From Branchiostoma lanceolatum (lineage: Eukaryota > Chordata > Leptocardii > Amphioxiformes > Branchiostomatidae), in contig NC_089731.1 of NCBI RefSeq assembly GCF_035083965.1, positions 3,325,001 to 3,389,000 of the forward strand: 64,000 nt of DNA, given 5' to 3'. The notes beneath the pieces were generated by a model. It was not told the origin of the DNA and did not search any database. It saw nothing but the letters and a program-made list of their open reading frames with translations. The stretch's first letter is position 1, and every line of letters begins with the position of its first letter. This document shows positions 48,101-57,300 of this stretch, in pieces. The position numbers and the translations under genes are program-made.

Positions 48101-51100
48101 ACTGGCTCTGCTGGCCAATTCATAGTTTTTTTGCCAAATTCTACAATCTATACCCATGTAGGAAGGCCTGGTGGAGGCTAACCTTGCAGAACGAATAGGC
48201 AGATCAAGTTGGTAATATTGGTCCTGGGACACTCTAGTTGATGAGTGAGTGGGTGGATGATTGATTGAAGTAAAAGTGGGTCATGTACATGTATCTATTG
48301 TTCAAACTTTGAGTGCCACTGATGACTAAGGGCCAATTTACACACAGCTTGTCTAGATATCTGGACTGCAGATATCTGCCAGGCGACAGCTTTTTTCTGT
48401 GTCTAAACAGGAATTTTATGGTCTTACTTTAATGAGGGTTTTTTTAGATGTCGGGAAAATTTCAGCCGACCATGCCACTCTGAAGCATTCGCCCGACAAC
48501 TCAGCGGGAGTCCCCGACCGCTCCAGCCGGACGTCTAAACAGAATGTGTCGCGTAGTAGACATCTGGAGGTCGGGGTTCACGCTAGTTTGCATATTTGGC
48601 GGGCGATAAAGCGGGAAAACTTCTTAGCATCAAGGATCATTTGTTCTCAAACGGACGACGGACTTCTTTCGTGATGCCAGATCGTTCGGTGGATCGGCCC
48701 TCCCCCCTCCGCCACGACAAGGGCAGCGAGTAGGAACGCAGCGTTGATTCTGACCGGTCACTGTCGTCTTCCCCGGTATTTCAAACGCCTCTTACGCATA
48801 ACCCTTGCTTGCTGCCTCATGTTTAGCCACACGCGAGTCAGATAAAGAAAGAATACCATATTCATCATTTTGACGCCATTTTGATACGCGTGCTAAAGGT
48901 TAAATAGGGTCACGAGTGCAATCAGCGCGCTGCGTGAGTCCTGCGGTACTTCCTGTCGGTGTGTATAAATGTGTCCAGATATCTAAGGCTCAGATGTCGG
49001 CGGATTTTTAGATATCTGAAAAAACTCTGTATAAATTGGGCCTAACAAAGCTCTGCACATACTAGTAAAATGTTCCAGGCCTCAACATGCCTTATTTTTT
49101 CTACGCGTGTATAAACAGAAAACAATTAGGCCATGTGAAATACCAGTGTTGATAAGGCCTTGCAAAATAATTGTTGTGTTTCAAATTACAGGCTGGAAAA
49201 AAAGGTTGGTATTTAGTATATACTATTACTACTAATACTATAGGACTTTTTTCTGTTTTTAGATTTCGGCTGGCAGCATTACATATGTATTACATATCTA
49301 CAGGGTGTGAAAATAAAAGGGACAGTCTTTATTATTTTATATCACTTTTTCTATTGTAACAGAGCAGAGGCCTTAGACCTCCTCTCTCCCCCTACTTTGT
49401 CCCTGATACTAGACTAGTGACAGGGTTATCTGAGGGCAAACCCATTGTAAGTTGAAGTTGAAATAACCATTTATGTCATACCAGACATACATGTACACAT
49501 ACTAAACCACAACAAGGGTGATGATACTAACTGGTACCACACATGTACATGTAGCGATGTACATACTGAACCAGCACCAAACTAGCCTGAATACAACATC
49601 CTCCGTAGTGACTGCTGGCTCAATGCCTTTTCGCCATGGTTAAGCAAGCGAAAAGCACTAAGCCAGCGGTCACTACGGAGGATGGTCCGTGGTTAGCAAG
49701 CAAAAAGCATTGCGCCAGTGGTCACTACTGAAGATGGTACTCAGGCTAGTTTGGTGCTGGTTCAGTATGTACATCGCTACACGTACATGTGTGGTACCAG
49801 TTAGTATCATCACCCTTGTTGTGGTTTAGTATATGTACATGTATGTACTCAGGCTAGTACTGTACTACTGTAGTACCGAACTAGAACAAGGGTCAGATCA
49901 TCATACTGGTATGCTGGTTCACCACCTGAAGGGTGTCAGAACCGGAAATAGTCATCTGAAACCTACAATTTGTAGGGAAAAACTCAGACAGCTCCAAGGC
50001 AGGTTGCAAATGAAGCAACCAACAGATTCTAAACCCTACAAAAAAGCTGCCGATGAAGAAAGCGACAAACAAGCAGAGACCTGCTATACTAACTTCTGCT
50101 TGAGCTAGTAACACTACTGGGTCATGTCCTTGGACAGGAATTATGGCTGGAATCTGTGTCATGTTTGTAAGATAACTTTTAACCAAGGCCTGGGGAGGGC
50201 TTTGACCTCTTTTCCTGAACCCATCCCTCTATGACACTCTCTGTAATTAGCCTAGATATGTCTTTACACTACACAGCGCTGTAAATTGTGAAATAGTCCC
50301 AGTGGTTTTATGTTCTTGGCTATAGTGGTGAGCTCTCACTGTGAACTCATCACCCCACGAACATGTGCTCTGTCTTCCTTTGAATTCCTTGGTCGTCTAT
50401 TATCTAGCCCCTCCAGGCATGAATGCACAATAAAGGTCTTTCATTCATTCATTCATTCATTATCTTACTGCACAGTTGTGTCCACACAAACCTGTACCTC
50501 AAAACACTGTAAATGCCTGCTCTCCCCTCTAAACATGAAATTAAGTAGAAGTAGTCTGAACTTTCACACAGCCAATATAGAACGCCTTTAGTAGATTCTA
50601 CATGATGTACATATATATATCAGAACAATGATCGGAAGATGCATGTATCCTTTTTCAGTCAGTTAAAACATGGACAAATGCCTGGTACAAATACCTAGGG
50701 GGTAGAGTGTTTGTCTGCAGATCCGGAGGTCACGGGTTCAAAGCCCGGTTGGGTCTGGTCATCGTTCGTTAGTTCATGCCCTTGTATTAATGCCTGGTAG
50801 CACATACATATAAGGCAGCAAGGTTCCTTGCTGTTTCACTTTCAGTAGCAGGGCATACTTTTACAGAGAGGGGTTGCTAGCCCTTCCCCTTTTAAGCTCA
50901 AGGCATCTCCTCAAACACAGGACCTCCATTATAGTATTTATACATCCCTTCCAAAAGAAGGTGCGGCCCCAACCAAGATACAAAAGAATACTAGTAATTT
51001 ATAAAAAAACTGGAACATACTGCTTTTTCTTCACTCAGCACAGGATTCTAACTACCAGTAGACTTAAACTTAAATATTTTTTTTTTCTCTTTCAGCAGGA

Positions 51101-53493
51101 CTGGTTGCCTTTCCTACCCTTTTTGATCATTGTAATTAAAGCTGAGAAATTGTGAAAAGCACTTATCTACCTGCTTATTTTGGACATAACCTGGGTGCCA
51201 TCCTTCGCAGTAACCTGGTTACCATAGGCTCGATCTTTTCTACGGATGATGGTAAGACCAGTGTTTCCGCCAGACTGACTGCCATTCGCAGTGATATTTT
51301 GCTGTTTCCCGCATTCCGGGAGGCAAAATTGTTGAGTAAAGATATGTTTAATGCATCCACATTTACACCGAGGAGGGCTAGCAGAATTTTTCCCACCACG
51401 CATATACAAATTAAGCAGATGTTGTTATACTAGAAGATTGTAACATTCTCAAGTCAAGTGAACATCTTTATTTGTCGGTAGGGGCTTGTTCAGCTGTATG
51501 GCACTTTTCAATAGTCTAACTACGCTGGCTACTTTAATTTGCCAGGGGAGTTTCGCCACCATAGGGTTCCTAAGCCAGTGGGGGGGGGGGGGGGGGGTGT
51601 TTCCTGCAGACTGACTCTCCTGGCAAATTATTCTCCCTAGGAAGGCCTCACTACCTTAGGAAGACCTGGTGGAGGCTACCTTTCAACGAGGTCATGCTCC
51701 AAACACAATTCTTCTGACCAACAAAACTAGGCTGTTTTGGAACATCACAATCTTCCCTTGCAACCTCTGCTATCAAATCTTGTTTGGTTCAATAATAGCT
51801 ATGTGTAATGTATTGCCAATTCTAGTTCCTAAGCAGCCCCAAGACCTACAGGCTTGCTGAGGCTAAGAAAAATTTGTCTCCAATGGTTGCATAGACCGTA
51901 TCCAACTGGCAGAATTTTTATAGCAACAGGGTGCCTGACAACTTCCCTGGCTGACTGCAGCTTCTCTGGCTAGCTTGTACGATTCTAGTACCGTGGAGAT
52001 CTGCTTGGAGATTAAAGAAAATTTACTCTCCAAGTAGAGGCGGGCTATATATTTCGTCCCGTTTTCTATATATGTTTGGCTTGCTGACATCAAGAAAACG
52101 GAACAAAATGAAAAGAAAAAAAACTTGATAAAAACGCCTAAAACATGTAAAAAAACAGCCGGAGCCCAACCTCTGACTGGAAAGTATTTAAAGAAAAATC
52201 TGCCTGCCTCCTCAGGCTTTCATACAAAAGGAGTGTCATCACACGACATCAGTCGATTTTTGTACCCTTTTGTCAAAACATGTTACATATGGTCATCACC
52301 ATATGTAACATGTTTTGACAAAAGGGTACAAAAATCGACAAGAAAGCTGCCATTATCTTACAAATTTCCTGTAGACAATCACAGAGAGATTCAGTCAACA
52401 GCGCGGATGATGCGAAACAATGTGTGCCATGTGTAAACATGCCCAGTTCCTGGGACAAACAACAGGTCATATTCGGGGCTCAAAATACAATTTTTTCTGT
52501 GTACCTGCCCAATTCCTGCACCACACAAGTTTTATCTGCACCACTCTCATTTTCTTTGACATTCAGTCCATCTAAAAACATGTTTTGAAAATGTTTCTAG
52601 TGGCACCATTTTGGGTTTGTTATATGTTGTATGATTTAAAAAAAATATTTTGAACCCAGGATGTTGTATAATATTATATGGCCTTGAGAGAACCAGTCCA
52701 AAAGGACGACCACCAGACGTACAAAATGTGACCCTAGTTTCAGTGCATGGTTTTATTATGAAAAAGGAGGTTTTGGACAGTTAAAACTCATTGTTATGAA
52801 CGGATCGTTATGAACCAGTGAAGGGTTCGGTGCAGGTACAGTACTATCAAACAACAAAGCTCCAGTTTTCTGCATACACAGGTGGCGTTTCGAGCCGCGT
52901 TAATACAATTTGTACATTATGTTCATCAGCGAGGTTAACTGTCGGCATATTAGGGAAGCAAATGAAGTAGAATTTTTCGGTTCCATTCCCTGGCGTATCG
53001 CCAGAAAATCCTGAATCCGCCGTTGCCATATTTTTATTTCCTGCTGTGCTGTTGACTGCACGGTGCTGCGTGCCGTACTGCGTGAAAATACGATTCACGC
53101 AGACGACAGAGAAACAAACAACATCCACAGCCACAGCCACAGGCTGTTCGTACACATATGTTAGATATCTCCCCGGCGTCGCGTAGCTACATTTCCCCTA
53201 TATCTACACTGCGTAGCTGAACTAGAGGAGGGAAGGATTTTGTTATCGACTAGCGCGACTGCGGGGTGAACAACCTCAGCGCGTGGGGTCAATAACCTCC
53301 CCTCCTCGGAAAGCGTCTGTCGCCAGATGATCTAACCGTGCCATGGCCGTGCCTTTTGTTACACGGATTTCAGCGCGAGGTGGCGGTGCTTACCTTTGCT
53401 CTTGAGCTCGTGAAGCGACCTGGCGACCACGCCGACCTTGACTTTCCTCTCACCGTCCCACACACGGAAGGCCTTCCCCTGTGCCGCGTACAT
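39108..53493 (-). CDS. DFFA: DNA fragmentation factor subunit alpha (ICAD/DFF45)
   Basis: Five exons join in phase: 53493-53394, 43661-43500, 43374-43229, 40341-40182 and 39283-39108 (stop TGA), giving 247 residues. Residues 1 to about 85 form a CIDE-N domain (GKAFRVWDGERKVKVGVVA, then LSIVLEEDGTVVADNEFF and FIPDQTVVQLL). Exon 3 has VRQLCRKLRQDIAAIVSFTP, matching the region after the CIDE-N domain in ICAD. Exon 4 has SVEQLQEACQQRVLDRRRTQ, matching the C-terminal chaperone domain. The last exon ends in a basic tract (TRRRQHQHKRQK) that could be a nuclear signal. ICAD folds and inhibits the nuclease CAD, and caspase cleavage releases it. DxxD motifs are at DGTD 93-96 with DEAD 96-99, and at DATD 196-199, paralleling the two known vertebrate cleavage sites. 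The protein is shorter than human (331). Intron 1 is about 9.7 kb and repeat-rich. A poly(A) signal lies at 39025-39020. Confidence 0.92.
39380..40135 (-). repeat. Tandem copies of DFFA exon 5 start
   Basis: Five extra copies of the acceptor plus first 70-90 nt of exon 5 lie between exon 4 and the exon 5 start at 39283. Their starts are 39462, 39637, 39795, 39949 and 40129 (spacing 154-180 bp). Each has AG then CTGGGGGTAACGGCCAGGAT or a close variant. All keep frame with exon 4 at first; their products differ and end early. Confidence 0.9.
40400..41140 (-). repeat. Tandem copies of DFFA exon 4 start
   Basis: Six extra copies of the exon 4 acceptor and first 40-55 nt lie upstream of the true start at 40341. 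Starts are 40483, 40585, 40724, 40874, 40996 and 41124 (spacing 102-150 bp). Each has CCCTCAG followed by CTCCTGTCTGATGC or a variant. The copy at 40483 has lost 2 nt and shifts frame; those at 40724 and 40874 remain open through LLSDADVEELTSQLELDK. Confidence 0.9.
41840..42605 (+). repeat. Dispersed repeat in DFFA intron 3
   Basis: The two ends are related inverted motifs (ATGTTTAGCCGTAC near 41849 and CCATATTAGGTATGGCTAA near 42590). The inside has a GAAGAAGAAGGAGGAGAAG tract and stretches such as TTTCAAGTCATTTGG. The short open frames over it are repeat-derived. Confidence 0.5.
43770..44100 (-). repeat. Tandem copies of DFFA exon 2 start
   Basis: Three extra acceptor-plus-exon fragments lie upstream of true exon 2 (start 43661), with starts at 43814, 43961 and 44093 (spacing 132-153 bp). 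Each has CAG then CAGACAACATTTGAACC-type sequence with a GAGAAGGAAGACTTGA-like continuation, matching RQHLNLPEEEDL. Confidence 0.85.
44529..44648. mobile_element. 120 bp MITE with CAGGGC ends
   Basis: Ends are CAGGGCTTGAAAT and ATTTCGAGCCCTG. CTCGT flanks both sides (44524-44528 and 44649-44653). The interior has repeated GGTGCAC units. CAGGG-type ends resemble hAT elements; a partial relative starts at about 41382 (CAGGGCTCGCAAT) in DFFA intron 3. Confidence 0.7.
45760..46215 (+). repeat. Three tandem units in DFFA intron 1
   Basis: Diverged units of about 150-200 bp repeat the order GGGGTTGGCT or GTTTAGCTG, CAGATATTTTGTGAGAAGAC, ATTGTGAAAAACAGAGGA and AATATGCCTG. No coding function is seen. 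Confidence 0.55.
48330..49042. mobile_element. Foldback MITE, PIF/Harbinger-like
   Basis: The element starts GGGCCAATTTACACACAG and ends with the complement of GGCCCAATTTATACAGAG, with AGATATCTG motifs repeated in both arms. TAA flanks it on both sides (48327-48329 and 49043-49045), the 3 bp duplication expected for PIF/Harbinger. No transposase is encoded. The GC-rich middle has E2F-like motifs TTTGGCGGGC (48595-48604) and GCGGGAAAA (48611-48619). Confidence 0.75.
49485..49846. mobile_element. Long-armed foldback element
   Basis: Arms of about 114 bp (49485-49598 and 49733-49846) are nearly perfect inverted repeats, beginning ACATACATGTACACATACTA. The centre carries three more copies of a CACTAC..GGATGG / CCAGCGGTCACTAC motif in both orientations. 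It is in DFFA intron 1. Confidence 0.8.
50370..50462 (+). mobile_element. LINE 3' end with (CATT)n tail
   Basis: The sequence CCTCCAGGCATGAATGCACA, AATAAAGGTCTTT and then CATTCATTCATTCATTCATT has the form of a CR1/L2-type LINE 3' terminus. No protein part is recognisable upstream. Confidence 0.5.
50690..50775 (+). repeat. tRNA-derived SINE fragment
   Basis: A box-like TAGGGGGTAGAGTG and a good B box (GGGTTCAAAGCCC) are spaced as in a tRNA gene. The piece does not fold into a complete cloverleaf and is followed by SINE-like body sequence, so I do not call a functional tRNA. Confidence 0.55.
51505..51680. mobile_element. MITE with poly-G run
   Basis: TTTGCCAGGGGAGT and CTCTCCTGGCAAATT face each other, and the right end (AGACCTGGTGGAGGCTACC) resembles the end of the element at 37672-37837. 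The centre has 18 consecutive G (51580-51597). A related element lies at about 47985-48182. Confidence 0.55.
52029..52182. mobile_element. CAAGCAGA-type MITE copy
   Basis: The left end ACTCTCCAAGTAGAGGCGGG and the complement of the right end (ACTTTCCAGTCAGAGGTTGG) match the family at 35835-36040. A possible half-element of a related type ends at 52012 (GATCTGCTTGGAGATT). Confidence 0.5.
52253..52338. repeat. Perfect 41 bp palindrome with 4 nt loop
   Basis: Arms 52253-52293 and 52298-52338 are exactly complementary (the left arm begins TCGATTTTTGTACCC). The loop is CATC. It lies in DFFA intron 1, and no mobile-element ends are recognisable around it. Confidence 0.97.
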
Positions 53494-53714
53494 CTCGCTG
53501 GCGCCCTGGCGGGGTACAGTTTGCCTGGTTCAACCGAGGGCAAAGCGCCAGATATTCAAGTCGCGTGAGGAACAGCTCCAGCGGGAAGGCTCCAACCCGG
53601 AAGTGACATACGGGCATACATTATAAACTCCGCTTTGATTGGTTGAACGTGTACACACTGACCAATCAGAGGCGGGATTACAATGTTTGTTGATCCCAGC
53701 ATGCAATTTCCAAG
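53494..53714. promoter_or_regulatory. Bidirectional DFFA/PEX14 promoter
   Basis: The two start codons face away from each other 221 bp apart. The interval has two CCAAT boxes in opposite orientation (ATTGG 53638-53642, CCAAT 53662-53666), an ETS-type CCGGAAGT at 53597-53604, and CAAGATGGC across the PEX14 start, similar to a YY1 site. No TATA box is obvious; a TTATAAA is at 53621-53627. These elements are typical of housekeeping divergent promoters. Confidence 0.75.
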
Positions 53715-54306
53715 ATGGCAGCCCCGGAGTCGAAAAGTTCGCCAAAAGACGAGGTTAGTTTCGTTAGATTTGAACCGTGAAAAACAACAGAAAACAGGGA
53801 ATGTCGCCCCATGCATTAAATTTACATGTTCATATCTACCTTCTAAGGAAGTAGCCGAAGTGATGAATGCTTATGTTGAGTGTAAGTTTGGTGGTTCGGC
53901 CGCGAAATATGCTACTGCGAGCGTGAAAAACAAGGACCGTCGATCGATCACACTGTTCAAGGCAGTGGGGCACGTTGGAAAGAAAAGAAAGTCATCAGAA
54001 GCACATTTGCTCTTAGGCTCTCATAGTCATAAGATGATCACTAAACGCACGTGGCGACGCCCACTTTGCATGGTCCACATGAAGTTTATGAAATAAACAA
54101 CTTAGTGGGTCATAGGTCAACCTTAGTTGTGTCCCTTTCCAACAAAATTTCGTCACTCTTTCAAGCTACAAAATCTCTTTCTTTGAATATATTTTCAATG
54201 TCAGAAAAAGGCGATGGCAGACTTCACCCCCTCTGGCCATAGTTCAGACTGAGGCTGCACTGTGACATGTTGCAGAACATATTAAACCGTTATAAAAACA
54301 CCCACA

Positions 54307-54367
<61 letters not shown>

Positions 54368-57300
54368 CCCTATATGTTCTGACATCACTACGTTTCAACC
54401 CTATCGACAGTATGTTGTTATTGTAACAATCTGATCTTGCTTAGGACTGGTTGTCTTGGTGTTTTCTAAGTAGCTTACAACCTTTCAGCACTGAAATGGC
54501 ATAATTATTGTTACGAGAAGCTCTCACCGACTAAGTCAAGGCGAGTTTCAGTTTACCATTTGATGTGACATTTATCACTGCAGACGATGATGTACAAGTC
54601 ATGTCAACCTCTAGTTCAAGAAATATAGTCAGTAATGAGACCTAAGAAAAAGGGATACAGATACCTGTACAGATTCAAGCTGCAGTTGATGGTTACTGAT
54701 TCTAGTCTAACCCGACACTACTGTAAGTATAACGAAGGCTACGTAGTTAAAAGCTGCAATGGTCGGCTGCTGTGACTCTAACCAAACTCCCGGCAGTGTA
54801 CTGCTAACTTTATCATCTTTGTGGGAGGCGGTCCCCGAGCATTTTCGTGGTGGTTTTCAGTTTATAGTGAAAGGGTTACTGCAAAAACAGCAAACTTTGA
54901 TTTAAACTAATCTTCAAGCAGATCTAACGCTTACGGTTGCAAAGAATGTATCCAACTGGCAACCCGGGTTGCAATAAAAACTCCTTTTGCCAGGTGGATA
55001 CGGTCTTTGCAACTGTTAGATCTGCTTGGAGATTAACATCAAACCACTGTGAACTTAAATGCATTTACAGTAGCAACGTGAAACAGTTGTTGTTTTTCCT
55101 GTCTTTCAACAGGGTTCTCCCTCGGAGGCACCCCTGAACCCTGAGCCAAGACAGCAGATGGTGTGTATCAACCTGACGTAATCAGACAATTTGGAATTTT
55201 GAAACCTTACAAATGCTATTTTTACTTCGCATGGTGGAAGGCAATGATTTTGTTGCTGTTTGTGATTGGGTGCGTTTATTTGTGGACAGCTTAACCCAGG
55301 ATGCTGTGAATGGATATTTATGACAAGTGGAAATTTAGTAGAAATTTAGGACTTTTTACCCTTTTGGAACTTTATTTTTCCATACTTTCAAAGTCAAATT
55401 TAAACTGGAAAGAAATGGAACTTCGGGACATTTTGCAACTTTTGCGTTGCTTGTTGATATTCTGACAAAAAACTATACTGAATGCCATCGACACAGTTGA
55501 AAATGTCCATTGTATAATAAGGAGAGCTAAAGCTACCAGAATGCCAAGAACTCTGCAAAACGTTGTTTACTTTAGCTAGATATGCAATTGTATTTTCAGT
55601 TCTCATGATCCAGACCATGTCTTAACTATAACAGTGTGACAGGCTGAATTAAAGTTCTAAACAGGAACTATGCGGCTTCAGATATCTTACTGAGCGATGA
55701 CTTCAGTGCAAAATAAAGATGTCAGTGAGCTGAGAAATAAATCCACTCTACTTATGCAGACCATGTTTTAACGTTCCTGATCCTCTCCTTGTTACAGATT
55801 GAGACTGCAGTGAAATTTCTACAGAACCCCAGAGTCAGACAGAGTGCATTCACACAGAGGAGAGCGTTCTTACAGAAAAAAGGTTGGTGTTTCATTGGCA
55901 ACACAACTAAAATATCATAAGCAACTTCTAGAACAAAGGGTGTTTGTTATTTTTTCACCCCAAGGATTGCTTTTGCCATGTCTGTGTGTACATGTGTGTG
56001 TGTCTGTGTGTGTGTGTGTGTGTGTGTGTTTGCGTGTTTGTGTGTTTATATGCGTGTGTCTGTTTATGTGCATGTGTTTCTAAAGGGGAAAGGGGATGAA
56101 GTTTGCCATATCTGATTTTGCCTGTTGGACTGGAAGGACCACAAAACAGTATGGATAAAGGTGAAGTCTGACATCTCTGAATGCCTTAGTTGTTGAATTG
56201 TATGAGCTGCAGTTCCCAAAATGATCTACAGGGGGTGCTACAGATTAGCTCACAAAAAAAACACACTCATTTACAGCAAGGAGGTTTTATAATATATATA
56301 TAAAACCTCCTTGTTTACAGAGATCCATGTGTAGTATGTAAGGTATTAGAAACAACATAAGACATGTCTAAGGCATGCTATTGTCATTGATAGTTAATGT
56401 TAATCATTTAAATACTTTTCCAGGGTTGACAAATGAAGAAATCCAGTTGGCAATAGAGAAGTCAGGGACAGCTGCAGATGAGACCAACCCTCCGCCCCCA
56501 CCTCCTGCACAAGTGGTACAGTCCACAGCCCCTGTAGCTTTACAACCACCTGTTAGTAAGTACGGTAAATCACTTTAATATAGCGGCAGGAAAATATAGC
56601 GATTTTGGGGAAAATGGAGTAGGTCACGGCACTTCATTTTAACGGTTTGAACAAACATTACTATCTCAAATACTAGTGATCAAATATTAGAGATGATGAA
56701 ATTTTAGCGGTTGACTAGTGATCGTTAAATCAGCTAAAATTAACTTACAGTTGACAAATCAAGAATTACAGTACTGTAAATCATAAAATATTTGTGGTGG
56801 TTTTATGTTTTGTTTCACAGAAGGGTGCCTACTAAATAGACAGTCGTATTATTTCTGTCTCTATAAAGATCCCCCGAGAAATTCTTTACAATTCAACCAT
56901 ATTTCAGTCCAGATACAGATAACAAACAAGTTGTGGTTTCACACTCTTCACAGTAGTTCCAGTTTCTCCATGGTCCAAATGGCGGGACATGGGAGCTGTT
57001 ATCGTGTTGGTGGGAGGGGCGCTGTATGGCCTGTACAGACTCTTCCAGGTATGTCTGTCTCTTTCTTACTGTTCCTTTGGAATGTTAAATTGGATAAATG
57101 TTTCCAATGTCTTTAGAAGTTGAAGATTAATGATAGTAGAGATTTAGCCCAGAGGTAAACCTGTTATCCTCAACTAAAGTGAAGCATGATGCTTTTGCAA
57201 GTAGCTAGTAGTGGTGAGTACAGCTTTGTTTCAGCTTGCATTTTCAAACAAGCATACAGGATCACCTTATCCATAAGTGTGCTGGGTTCTTTAACATGCA

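Noticed and set aside
50690-50775. Functional tRNA gene
   Set aside because: A and B boxes are present, but no full acceptor stem or cloverleaf can be drawn; a SINE origin fits better.
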